This document shows, piece after piece, positions 1-7,921 of a stretch of 64,000 nt of DNA. The stretch's first letter is position 1, and every line of letters begins with the position of its first letter. Source of the DNA: Nocardioides islandensis (GTDB taxonomy: Bacteria > Actinomycetota > Actinomycetes > Propionibacteriales > Nocardioidaceae); the NCBI RefSeq assembly GCF_015352455.1, contig NZ_JADKPN010000001.1, positions 186,001 through 250,000 of the forward strand, read 5' to 3'. A model generated the notes under the pieces. The model searched no databases and was not told the origin of the DNA. It was given only the letters and a program-made list of their open reading frames with translations. The translations under genes and the position numbers were made by a program.

Positions 1-405
1 GGCGCTCAGCTCGCCGTCGAGGCCGCCGAGCTGCTCCATCTGGCCCGGACCGGGCTGGAACGACGAGGCGACGAGGTACGGGATCGCCTGCGCCAGGTCG
101 TGCAGCCGCTCCCGCGTCCGCGCGGCGGTCTCGGCCTGCTCGTCGATCAGGTGCGCGACCAGCGCGGGGAGCGGCAGCACCGTCAGCCGCCCGTCGCGCA
201 GGTGCGCGATGCCGCGGTCCAGCAGCACGCCGAGGAGCTCGGGGAGCCGGTCCGGCGAGGTGCCCAGGACCGTGGCGACGTCACCGACCGGTCCGCCCGA
301 GAGGGGCAGCAGCTGCTGGTAGCGACGTTCGTCGTCGGCTCCCAGCCCGAGGGCGGTGAGCACCGAGGTGACGGTCCGGCGGGCGGCGCGAGGCACGGCT
401 GGCAT
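1..405 (-). CDS. Helix-turn-helix (TrmB/LuxR-type) transcriptional regulator, N-terminal part
   Basis: An open frame runs from an ATG at 405 to the window edge without a stop, giving the first 135 residues (MPAVPRAARRTVTSVLTALG...). The segment from about residue 10 to 75 reads as a winged helix (VLTALGLGADDERRYQQLLP, then GDVATVLGTSPDRLPELLGV), followed by a helical linker. This resembles the TrmB-like N-terminus of actinobacterial LuxR-family regulators. The LuxR domain, if present, lies outside the window. Function is inferred from this fold impression only. The antisense frames over the same bases lack such a pattern. Confidence 0.6.
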   Translation of the reverse strand, partial: MPAVPRAARRTVTSVLTALGLGADDERRYQQLLPLSGGPVGDVATVLGTSPDRLPELLGVLLDRGIAHLRDGRLTVLPLPALVAHLIDEQAETAARTRERLHDLAQAIPYLVASSFQPGPGQMEQLGGLDGELSA

Positions 406-548
406 GTTAGTGCCACAGGCATTCCTTAGCCAGGTGGCACGGACAGGACAGTGCAACGATGAAGCCGCGACATCAGGCACCTGACCCCTCTCGGGGGTTC
501 GGTACCGGACGCCCACTCAACTGCGGGGGATGGGTCGGCGGCGTCGAC

Positions 549-586
549 GAGCGCCGGAGTGGACTCAGGGGACAACTCCGGCGCTC
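549..586. repeat. Inverted repeat, 12-base arms
   Basis: GAGCGCCGGAGT (549-560) pairs perfectly with ACTCCGGCGCTC (575-586) around a 14-base loop. It lies in the 390-base gap between the divergent regulator and lysyl-tRNA synthetase genes. It could be an operator, or part of the repeat element that follows it directly. Confidence 0.6.
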
Positions 587-587
587 T

Positions 588-695
588 GTCATTTTCGCCT
601 TCGCTTCGCTCGGGCATGTCGCCTCGCTATGACCCCCGTCCTTCCTCCTCGGCTCGCTCGCTGGCGCTCGCTTCGCTCGTCGTGCAGGACGGGGG
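588..695. repeat. GAGCGAAGCG-rich intergenic repeat element with an inverted repeat
   Basis: This stretch contains TTCGCTTCGCTCG and CTCGCTTCGCTCG motifs plus a perfect 10-base inverted repeat, CCCCCGTCCT (633-642) with AGGACGGGGG (686-695). The antisense reading begins MPERSEGENDRAPELS, a string I associate from memory with spurious ORFs in related genomes; that recollection is unverified. The rest of the 406-795 gap shows only a small ACCCC/GGGGT hairpin (484-498) and no convincing gene. Confidence 0.5.
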
Positions 696-795
696 GCGCT
701 CGGCGACGTTGCTTCGGGTTGCGGTGGCGGTTCGGGCTGCCCACGTCCGCATCACGTGCGAGTCCTGCCTCGTTGAACGGGTAGCGTTTCGGCCC

Positions 796-2454
796 ATGTC
801 CACCACCCCGACCGACTGGGTCACCCGAGCCGCCGACGACGCCATCGGGCACGCCGGCGAGGGGAAGCCGGTGACGGTGTCGTCGGGGATCTCGCCGTCG
901 GGGCCGGTGCACCTGGGGAACCTGCGGGAGTTCCTCACGGTGCACTTCGTGGCCGACGAGCTGCGGCGTCGTGGCGTGCCCGTCCGGCACCTGCACGTGT
1001 GGGACGACTACGACCGGTTCCGCAAGGTGCCCAGGGAGGTCGACCCGTCGTACGCCGAGTACATCGGGCGGCCGCTGAGCGCCGTACCTGACCCGTGGGA
1101 GTGCCACCCGTCGTGGGCGGAGCACTTCAAGGAGCCGCTGCGGGAGTCGCTGCACGCGATGGGCTGCGACATGGAGGAGGTCTCGCAGACCGAGCGCTAC
1201 CAGGCAGGCGTCTACCGCGAGCAGGTGCTGCTGGCCGTGCAGCACCGGGGCGAGATCGAGAGCGTGCTCGCGCGCTACCGCACCAAGAAGGTCGTCGCCG
1301 AGCCCGTCAGCAAGCAGGAGGCCGAGGCGCTGGAGGACTCCGTCGCCGCCGACGACGACGTCGAGGGGACCACCGAGCTCGAGCGCTTCCCCTACAAGCC
1401 GTACTGCCTCACCTGCCTGCGCGACGCGACCACCGTGACGGCGTACGACGACGCGAGCACCGACCTGTCCTACACCTGCGACCGCGGTCACGCGCACACG
1501 ATCAACCTGGCCACCCAGGACGAGGGCAAGCTCGCCTGGAAGGTCGACTGGCCGATGCGCTGGGCCTTCGAGCACGTCGACTTCGAGCCCGCCGGCATGG
1601 ACCACGCGACGCCCGGTTCGTCGTTCACGGTCGGCCACGAGCTGGTCGAGAAGGTCTTCGGGATGCCGCGCCCCGCCTGGTTCGGCTACGGCTTCGTCGG
1701 CTTCGCCGGCGTGCAGAAGATGTCGTCGTCGGCCGGTGGCGCCCCCACCGCCCAGGACGCGCTGCGCGTGCTCGAGGCGCCGATCCTGCGCTGGCTCTAC
1801 GTCCGCCGGAACCCCAAGCAGACCTTCGACATCGACTTCGGACCCGAGGTCGTGCGGCTCTACGACGAGTGGGACTCCCTGTCCCGCAAGGCCGCCGATC
1901 CCGGGAAGCGCGACGTCCAGGTGCTCGCCTGGGAGCGCGCCGCGGCGACCGCCGCCGGGCCGCTGCCCGCGCCGCGCGTCGTCGTACCCTTCCGCCTCCT
2001 GTCCTCGGTCGCGGACGTGACCGCCGGGTCCGCCGAGCAGATCAGCCGGATCGTCGGGGAGTCCGTGGAGGACATCCAGCCTCGGCTGGACCGGGCGATG
2101 GCGTGGACGCTGGAGTACGTCGCACCCGAGGACCGCACGAACGTCCGGGAGACGCCCGACGCGGCGACGCTGGCCTCGCTGTCGGAGGAGGAGCGCGAGT
2201 GGCTGCGGCTGCTGCGTGACGGGCTCACCGAGCCGCTCAGCCTCGACCACGTGACGTCGCTGGTGTACGGCGTGCCCAAGCTCGCGCGCGGCATGGCGCT
2301 CGACGACAAGCCGACCGACGAGGTGAAGGCCGACCAGAAGCAGTTCTTCGGGCTGCTCTACCGGCTGCTCGTCGACGCCGAGCGCGGCCCGCGCCTGCCC
2401 ACGCTGGTGATGGCGCTCGGCGCCGATCGGGTGCGGTCGCTGCTGGGCGGCTGA
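796..2454 (+). CDS. lysS: Lysyl-tRNA synthetase, class I
   Basis: Charges tRNA-Lys with lysine in the cytoplasm. The protein is 552 residues. The class I HIGH-like motif is HLGN at residues 39-42 (SGISPSGPVHLGN), the KMSSS loop is at about 308-312, and a CxxC...C cysteine cluster of zinc-binding type lies near 204-232. This is the archaeal-type class I fold, unrelated to the usual bacterial class II LysRS, but known in some actinobacteria and alphaproteobacteria. The frame stays open upstream to 559, but the ATG at 796 starts the conserved sequence and the upstream part is repeat DNA. Whether the genome also has a class II enzyme cannot be seen here. Confidence 0.93.
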   Translation: MSTTPTDWVTRAADDAIGHAGEGKPVTVSSGISPSGPVHLGNLREFLTVHFVADELRRRGVPVRHLHVWDDYDRFRKVPREVDPSYAEYIGRPLSAVPDPWECHPSWAEHFKEPLRESLHAMGCDMEEVSQTERYQAGVYREQVLLAVQHRGEIESVLARYRTKKVVAEPVSKQEAEALEDSVAADDDVEGTTELERFPYKPYCLTCLRDATTVTAYDDASTDLSYTCDRGHAHTINLATQDEGKLAWKVDWPMRWAFEHVDFEPAGMDHATPGSSFTVGHELVEKVFGMPRPAWFGYGFVGFAGVQKMSSSAGGAPTAQDALRVLEAPILRWLYVRRNPKQTFDIDFGPEVVRLYDEWDSLSRKAADPGKRDVQVLAWERAAATAAGPLPAPRVVVPFRLLSSVADVTAGSAEQISRIVGESVEDIQPRLDRAMAWTLEYVAPEDRTNVRETPDAATLASLSEEEREWLRLLRDGLTEPLSLDHVTSLVYGVPKLARGMALDDKPTDEVKADQKQFFGLLYRLLVDAERGPRLPTLVMALGADRVRSLLGG

Positions 2455-2886
2455 CTACAGCAGCTCGTCGGCCGCCGCCGGGCTGGAGTCGCGCAGGAAC
2501 GTCGAGCACCGCTCCCACTCCTCCTGCTCGCCGATGGCGCGCGCGGCCAGGGCGAGCAGGGCGAGTGACCTGAGGAAGCCACGGTTCGGCTCGTGCTCCC
2601 ACGGCACCGGGCCGTGCCCCTTCCAGCCGTTGCGGCGCAGCATGTCCAAGCTGCGGTGGTACCCGACGCGCGCGTAGGCGTACACCGTCAGGTCGCCATC
2701 AGCGCTGCCGGCATCGGCGTCGTGGGCCTCCTTGGCAGCCAGCGCCAGGGCCGCCCACGCGGCCGGCGACGCCGGGTGGCGGCGTACGACCTCACCCGGC
2801 GAGGCACCGCCGGCGAGCTCGGCGTCGGCCGGGTCGACGGGCAGCTCGGTCGGCGGTGGTCCGGCCATCAGGTCCTGGAAGCTCAT
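2455..2886 (-). CDS. DUF3151 family protein
   Basis: A 143-residue cytoplasmic protein starting MSFQDLMAGPPPTELP, with the DUF3151 core (HPASPAAWAALA near 57-68, then VYAYARVGYHRSLDMLRRNGWKG and the VPWEHEPNRGFLRSLALLALAA region). The family is restricted to actinobacteria and usually neighbours fructose-bisphosphate aldolase, which is 2.6 kb away here. Function is unknown. Its stop codon abuts the lysS stop, so the two genes converge with no gap. Confidence 0.85.
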   Translation of the reverse strand: MSFQDLMAGPPPTELPVDPADAELAGGASPGEVVRRHPASPAAWAALALAAKEAHDADAGSADGDLTVYAYARVGYHRSLDMLRRNGWKGHGPVPWEHEPNRGFLRSLALLALAARAIGEQEEWERCSTFLRDSSPAAADELL

Positions 2887-2942
2887 GCGCTGAAGCCTAG
2901 GTCGCGGGAATCGCCGTCGGCGGGCGGGTGTTGACTCCGGTC

Positions 2943-4484
2943 ATGGCCCAGACCGCGCCCCAGCAGCCCACCTCCCAGGTTCCCGAGGACGTGCGCCCCT
3001 GGCCGGCGCTGTTCGCCCTGTGCCTCGGGTTCTTCATGATCCTGGTGGACACCACCATCGTCACCGTCGCGACGCCGTCGATCATCGAGGACCTGCACGC
3101 CGACGTGAACGAGGTCGTCTGGGTCACCAGCGCCTACCTGCTGGCGTACGCCGTCCCCGTGCTCATCACGGGCCGGCTCGGCGACCGCGTCGGACCGAAG
3201 AAGATCTACATGGTCGGCCTGACGATCTTCACGCTGGCGTCGCTGTGGTGCGGCCTGACCTCGACGGTCGAGATGCTGATCGTGGCGCGCGTGGTGCAGG
3301 GTGTCGGCGCCTCGCTGATGACGCCGCAGACGATGGCCGTCATCACCCGGATCTTCCCGGCGACCGAGCGCGGCAAGGCGATGGCCCTGTGGGGCGCGAC
3401 GGCCGGCGTGGCCACGCTCGTCGGCCCGATCCTGGGCGGGGTGCTCGTCGACGCCCTCGGCTGGGAGTGGATCTTCTTCATCAACATCCCGGTCGGCCTG
3501 GTGGGTCTGGTGCTCGCCTTCCGGCTGGTGCCCGACCTGCCGACGCACGCCCACAAGTTCGACTGGCTGGGCGTGGCGCTGAGCGGGCTCGGCATGTTCG
3601 CGCTGGTGTTCGGGATCCAGGAGGGCCACCAGTACGACTGGGGCACGATCTCCGGCCCGATCTCCGTGTGGGGCCTGATCATCGCGGGGCTGGTCATCTT
3701 CGCGGTCTTCGTGCTCTGGCAGGCCCGCAACCGCAGCGAGCCCCTGGTCCCGCTCGGCCTGTTCAAGGACCGCAACTTCTCCGTCTCCAACTTCGCGATC
3801 TCCACCATGTCGTTCACCGCGACCGCCATGGGCTTCCCGCTGATGCTCTACCTCCAGCTGGTCCGCGGCATGTCGCCGACCGCGGCGGCGCTGACGTTCG
3901 TGCCGATGGCGGTCGTCTCGATCGTGATGGCGCCGATCGTGGGTCGCTACACCGACCGGGTGCACCCCCGCCTGCTGACCGGTGCCGGCTTCGCGTTCAC
4001 CGCGCTGGCCGTGTGGTGGGTCTCCCTGGAGGTGCGCCCCGACAGCGCGCTGTGGCAGATCCTCGCCCCGATGGCGCTGCTGGGCTTCGGCATGGCCGGG
4101 GTCTGGGCGCCGCTGGCGGCCACCGCCACCCGCAACCTCCCGCCGCAGTTCGCGGGCGCGGGCTCGGGTGTCTACAACGCCACCCGCCAGGTGGGCGCCG
4201 TGCTCGGCGCGGCCGGCATCGCCGTGCTGATCGACTCGCGGCTGGCCGCCGAGGGCCTGGCCTCCGGTGGTGGCTCCGCCGAGGCCGCGGGTGCGGGCGG
4301 CGCCCTGCCGGCCCAGGTCTTCGAGCCCTTCAGCACCGCGATGTCCCAGTCGCTGCTGCTCCCGGTCGCCGTGCTGGCGCTCGGCTTCCTGGCGTGCCTC
4401 GGTTTCGAGCAGATGCGCCACATGGTGCGACCCGGGAGTCCCACCCAGGCCGGCGCCGAGCCGGAGCCGGCCCCGACGTCCTGA
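2943..4484 (+). CDS. MFS drug efflux transporter, DHA2 (EmrB/QacA) family
   Basis: Predicted inner-membrane proton-coupled exporter of 513 residues. Hydrophobic segments fit a 14-helix DHA2 carrier. Recognisable motifs are DTTIVTVATPSI in the first helix, GRLGDRVGPKKIY (motif A, loop 2-3) and GPILGGVLVD (motif C). The C-terminal tail is proline and acid rich. I chose the ATG at 2943 over an in-frame TTG at 2928, because MAQTAP is a typical hydrophilic start. Substrate unknown. Divergent from the DUF3151 gene with only about 56 bases between the starts. Confidence 0.88.
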   Translation: MAQTAPQQPTSQVPEDVRPWPALFALCLGFFMILVDTTIVTVATPSIIEDLHADVNEVVWVTSAYLLAYAVPVLITGRLGDRVGPKKIYMVGLTIFTLASLWCGLTSTVEMLIVARVVQGVGASLMTPQTMAVITRIFPATERGKAMALWGATAGVATLVGPILGGVLVDALGWEWIFFINIPVGLVGLVLAFRLVPDLPTHAHKFDWLGVALSGLGMFALVFGIQEGHQYDWGTISGPISVWGLIIAGLVIFAVFVLWQARNRSEPLVPLGLFKDRNFSVSNFAISTMSFTATAMGFPLMLYLQLVRGMSPTAAALTFVPMAVVSIVMAPIVGRYTDRVHPRLLTGAGFAFTALAVWWVSLEVRPDSALWQILAPMALLGFGMAGVWAPLAATATRNLPPQFAGAGSGVYNATRQVGAVLGAAGIAVLIDSRLAAEGLASGGGSAEAAGAGGALPAQVFEPFSTAMSQSLLLPVAVLALGFLACLGFEQMRHMVRPGSPTQAGAEPEPAPTS

Positions 4485-4491
4485 GGCGCCC

Positions 4492-5370
4492 TCAGCCGCC
4501 GATCGCGCTCAGGCGCGGGACGACCTGGTCGCACATCCGCTCGGTCCACCCGACCGGGTCGTCACGGTCGGGACCGACCCACATCTGGTCGATCCCGAGC
4601 GCGGCGTACTGGTCCATCAGCCCCAGCCAGGCGTCCAGGTCGTCGAACGGACGCACGAGCGTGCCCGTGACGGTCTTGCTGATCGCGTCGTAGTCGCGGC
4701 CGAGGTCGTCACAGTGCCTCCTCAAGACGTCCAGCTTGTGGCGCAGGTCGTCGAGCGGCGCCGGGAAGAGGTTGGTGGCGTCGCCGTACTGGGCCACGAG
4801 CCGCAGCGTCTTGCGCTCGCCGCCGCCGCCGATGACCAGCCGCGGCCCGCCGGGCCGGACCGTCTGCGGGTTGTTGACGGTCTCCGCCAGCCGGTAGTGC
4901 TTGCCGTCGAAGGCACCGTCGTCCTCCCCGAACATCTGGCGCAGGACCAGGATCGTCTCCTCCAGCCGCTCGAAACGTTCCTTGGTGCTCGGGTAGGGCA
5001 CGCCGAGCGCACGGTGCTCCCGCTCGTACCAGGCGGCGCCGAGCCCCAGCATCGCCCGGCCCTGGCTGAGCACGTCGAGGGTGGTCACGATCTTGGCCAG
5101 GAGCCCCGGATGACGGTAGGTCACGCCCGTCACCAGCACGCCCAGCTCGAGGCGCTCGGTGCGGCCGGCGAGGTACCCGAGGGTGGTGTACCCCTCGAGC
5201 ATCGGCTCAGCCGGCCCGCCGAGGTGCTCCATCTGGAAGTAGTGGTCCATCACGGTCAGGGTCGTCACGCCACCCTGGTCCGCGGCTTCTGCCACCTGGG
5301 CCAACGTCGTCGCCAGGGCTGCCGGTCCTCCCGGCCACGTCAGGTTCGCGCAGTGGATGCCGAGCTTCAC
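4492..5370 (-). CDS. LLM-class F420-dependent oxidoreductase
   Basis: A luciferase-like TIM-barrel flavoprotein of about 292 residues, probably using F420H2 as many actinobacterial members do. The sequence shows the family pattern: KLGIHCANLTWPGG at the start, then WPGGPAALATTLAQVAEAAD, LSQGRAMLGLGAAWYEREH in the middle and RLVIGGGGERKTLRLVAQYGD. I placed the start at the GTG at 5370, which begins VKLGIHC; the frame extends to 5397 but the extra residues are not conserved in type. Substrate unknown. Converges with the DHA2 exporter, 7 bases apart. Confidence 0.85.
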   Translation of the reverse strand: MKLGIHCANLTWPGGPAALATTLAQVAEAADQGGVTTLTVMDHYFQMEHLGGPAEPMLEGYTTLGYLAGRTERLELGVLVTGVTYRHPGLLAKIVTTLDVLSQGRAMLGLGAAWYEREHRALGVPYPSTKERFERLEETILVLRQMFGEDDGAFDGKHYRLAETVNNPQTVRPGGPRLVIGGGGERKTLRLVAQYGDATNLFPAPLDDLRHKLDVLRRHCDDLGRDYDAISKTVTGTLVRPFDDLDAWLGLMDQYAALGIDQMWVGPDRDDPVGWTERMCDQVVPRLSAIGG

Positions 5371-5416
5371 GCCCCCGAGCCAAGCACAACCGGACAAACT
5401 CTCCGGATGGGGGTCT

Positions 5417-5488
5417 GAGTAACCACCCCGGGTGGGGACTAGCCACCCGGTATGACGGGTGGGTAGTCACGCGAAGGGGTGGTTACTC
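5417..5488. repeat. Nested inverted repeat (GAGTAAC family, copy 1)
   Basis: Outer arms GAGTAACCACCCC (5417-5429) and GGGGTGGTTACTC (5476-5488) match perfectly. Inner arms ACTAGCCACCCG (5438-5449) and CGGGTGGGTAGT (5456-5467) match in 11 of 12 positions around a 6-base loop. The same short motif is thus present four times in alternating orientation. It lies just downstream of fba (minus strand), so it could act as a transcript end, but it has no T-run. A related copy lies at 31883-31956. Confidence 0.75.
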
Positions 5489-5516
5489 GCAGCAACCGCG
5501 AGTCCCGAGATGATCC

Positions 5517-6548
5517 TCAGCCGATGGAGTGGCCGGTGGCGCGGAGGTTCTCGCAGGCCTCGAGGACGCGGGCGGCCATGCCCTCCTCGGCCGCCTTGCC
5601 CCAGGCGCGGGGGTCGTAGGTCTTCTTGTTGCCGACCTCGCCGTCGATCTTGAGGACGCCGTCGTAGTTGCTGAACATGTGGCCGACGACGGGACGCGTG
5701 AAGGCGTACTGGGTGTCGGTGTCGACGTTCATCTTCACCACGCCGAAGTCCACGGCGGCGGAGATCTCCTCCTCGGTGGAGCCGGAGCCGCCGTGGAAGA
5801 CCAGGTCGAAGGGGCGGTCGCCCGAGGCGAGTCCGAGCTCGGCCACCACGGCCTCCTGGGCCTTCTGGAGCACCTCGGGGCGGAGCTTGACGTTGCCGGG
5901 CTTGTAGACGCCGTGCACGTTGCCGAACGTCAGCGCGGTGAGGTACCTACCCTTCTCGCCGACACCCAGCGCGCGGACGGTCGCGAGGGCGTCCTCGGGC
6001 GTCGAGTAGAGCTTCTCGTCGATCGCGCCCTCGACGCCGTCCTCCTCGCCACCGACGACGCCCACCTCGATCTCGAGGATGATCTGCGCCGCGGCGCACC
6101 GGGCGAGCAGCTCCTCGGCGATCAGGAGGTTCTCGTCGAGCGGTACGGCGGACCCGTCCCACATGTGCGACTGGAACAGCGGCGCCTCGCCCCGCGCGAC
6201 CCGTTCAGCGGAGATGTCGAGCAGCGGCCGCACGAACCCGTCGAGCTTGTCCTTCGGGCAGTGGTCGGTGTGCAGGGCGATGTTCACGGGGTAGGACTTG
6301 GCGACCTCGGCGGCGTACGCCGCGAAGGCGACCGACCCGGTGACCATGTTCTTGACCGACGGGCCGGACAGGTACTCCGCCCCGCCCGTCGAGACCTGGA
6401 CGATGCCGTCGGAGCCGGCGTCCGCGAACCCCTTGAGGGCGGCGTTCAGCGTCTGCGACGACGACACGTTGATGGCCGGGAAGGCGAAGCCCTGGGACTT
6501 CGCGGTGTCCAGCATCTCGGCGTACTTCTCCGGCGTGGCGATGGGCAT
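5517..6548 (-). CDS. fbaA: Fructose-bisphosphate aldolase, class II
   Basis: Cleaves fructose 1,6-bisphosphate to dihydroxyacetone phosphate and glyceraldehyde 3-phosphate in glycolysis and gluconeogenesis. It has 343 residues, normal for class II enzymes. Visible hallmarks are IALHTDHCPKDK (zinc ligand region, His93 and His96), an EIEVGVVGGEEDG segment, FGNVHGVYKPGN and the phosphate-binding FHGGSGS. The start is the ATG at 6548, preceded by AGGAGCC on the minus strand; a longer upstream frame is not conserved in type. Confidence 0.95.
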   Translation of the reverse strand: MPIATPEKYAEMLDTAKSQGFAFPAINVSSSQTLNAALKGFADAGSDGIVQVSTGGAEYLSGPSVKNMVTGSVAFAAYAAEVAKSYPVNIALHTDHCPKDKLDGFVRPLLDISAERVARGEAPLFQSHMWDGSAVPLDENLLIAEELLARCAAAQIILEIEVGVVGGEEDGVEGAIDEKLYSTPEDALATVRALGVGEKGRYLTALTFGNVHGVYKPGNVKLRPEVLQKAQEAVVAELGLASGDRPFDLVFHGGSGSTEEEISAAVDFGVVKMNVDTDTQYAFTRPVVGHMFSNYDGVLKIDGEVGNKKTYDPRAWGKAAEEGMAARVLEACENLRATGHSIG

Positions 6549-6743
6549 GACGAGGCTCCTCGGGACGGGGCGTGCGAGCACGTTCACCCTAGTGGCGGAC
6601 GTGACCACCGGGAGGGCTGGTGGTTCCGTCTGGTGGACATGGACGTCGACCACCGAGAAGCGTTCGACAGCGGCTTCGGCCCGCGCGGTCTCACGGCGCT
6701 CGAGAAAGCGCAGGCGCGCACGACGGGCGACTAGCCTCGGCGC

Positions 6744-7043
6744 GTGAGCGAGTACCAGGTGACCTACTGGCGCGACCTGCCGTCGCTGGTGGTCGCGCGC
6801 GAGGGCGAGGCCGTGACCAAGGGCCCGCTGGCGACCCGGTTCCAGGAGGCCATCGACGAGGCCGCGATGCGGCTGGGGGCCGTCGACAGCGACGCGTACC
6901 TCGACGGCTGGACCCGCGGCGAGTGGACCGCCGCCGACGGCAGCCCGGCCGAGGTCTGCGACCGCGTGGTGGCAGAGCTCGAGGAGCAGTGGGACGCCGA
7001 GAAGCTGACGGCGTACCTCGACGGACTGGGCCCCGCGCAGTGA
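6744..7043 (+). CDS. Virulence-factor domain protein (PF13769-like)
   Basis: A 99-residue soluble protein starting with GTG: MSEYQVTYWRDLPSLVVARE, then FQEAIDEAAMRLGAVDSDAYLDGW. The spacing of YWRDLPS, a central FQEAID helix and YLDGW matches the small 'virulence factor' domain family. Despite the name, members usually sit beside folate or methionine methyltransferase genes, as here. The stop overlaps the start of the homocysteine methyltransferase gene by 4 bases (GTGA), implying translational coupling. Biochemical role unknown; probably an accessory to one-carbon metabolism. Confidence 0.75.
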   Translation: MSEYQVTYWRDLPSLVVAREGEAVTKGPLATRFQEAIDEAAMRLGAVDSDAYLDGWTRGEWTAADGSPAEVCDRVVAELEEQWDAEKLTAYLDGLGPAQ

Positions 7044-7921
7044 ACCGGCTCCGCGACCTCCTGGGCACCGACGAGACCGTCCTCCTCGACGGCGGCATGG
7101 GAACCCTGCTGCAGGAGAGCGGCCTGGACGACGGCGGGTCCGGCGAGCTCTGGAACGTCGAGCGCAGCGACGTGATCTCCGGGATCCACGCGGCGTACGC
7201 CGAGGCCGGGGCCACCATCCTGACCACCAACACCTTCGGCGGCACCCGCCCACGGCTGGCCATGCACGGCCTGGAGGACCGCGTCCACGAGCTCAACCGG
7301 GCCGGGGCGGCGATCGCGACCGAGGTGGCCCGCCGGCACGGCGTGCTGGTCGCCGGCGGCCTCGGTCCGACCGGTGAGCTGCTCAGCCCGCTCGGCACCC
7401 TGGAGCCCGACGACGCGCGACTGCTCTTCGCCGAGCAGCTGGCGGGGCTGGCCGAGGGCGGGATCGACCTCGTCCTCATCGAGACGATGAGCGACCTCGG
7501 CGAGGTCGAGGCCGCGATCGAGGCGGCTCGCGAGGTCGTCCCGGACGCACCGGTCATCGCGACGCTGAGCTTCGACACCAACCTGCGCACGATGATGGGC
7601 GTCCGTCCCGCCGACGCCGTGACGGCGCTGGCCGGGCTCGGGGTGGACGCGGTCGGCGCCAACTGCGGTCGCGGCCCCGAGGAGATGGAGGCGATCGCCG
7701 AGCAGCTCACGCAGGCACGTCTGGAGGGGCTGCTGATCGTCGCGCAGTCCAACGCCGGGCTGCCGCAGCTCGTCGGCGACCGGTTCGCCTACGACGTACC
7801 GCCGGAGCGCCTTGCCGAGCACGCCGTCGCCCTCCAGGCCCTGGGCGTCGACCTGATCGGCGCCTGCTGCGGGTCGACTCCCGCCCACATCGCGGCGATG
7901 AGGCAGGCCGTCCTCAGCTGA
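7040..7921 (+). CDS. Homocysteine S-methyltransferase family protein
   Basis: A 293-residue TIM-barrel zinc methyltransferase of the MmuM/BHMT/MetH-N type that should transfer a methyl group to homocysteine (or another thiol) to form methionine. It begins with [15 protein letters not shown] and contains [12 protein letters not shown]. Its three zinc-ligand cysteines are in GANCGRG (about residue 208) and GACCGS (about 275-276). The GTG start at 7040 overlaps the previous gene. The 3' end overlaps formate-THF ligase tail to tail by 8 bases. The methyl donor cannot be read from the sequence. Confidence 0.85.
   Translation: MNRLRDLLGTDETVLLDGGMGTLLQESGLDDGGSGELWNVERSDVISGIHAAYAEAGATILTTNTFGGTRPRLAMHGLEDRVHELNRAGAAIATEVARRHGVLVAGGLGPTGELLSPLGTLEPDDARLLFAEQLAGLAEGGIDLVLIETMSDLGEVEAAIEAAREVVPDAPVIATLSFDTNLRTMMGVRPADAVTALAGLGVDAVGANCGRGPEEMEAIAEQLTQARLEGLLIVAQSNAGLPQLVGDRFAYDVPPERLAEHAVALQALGVDLIGACCGSTPAHIAAMRQAVLS

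Noticed and set aside
559..795. 79-codon upstream extension of lysyl-tRNA synthetase
   Set aside because: Encoded by intergenic repeat sequence, not similar in type to class I LysRS N-termini; the ATG at 796 fits.
6639..6734. 31-codon plus-strand ORF (MDVDHREAFDSGFGPRGLTA...)
   Set aside because: No ribosome site, very short, no recognisable features; probably chance.
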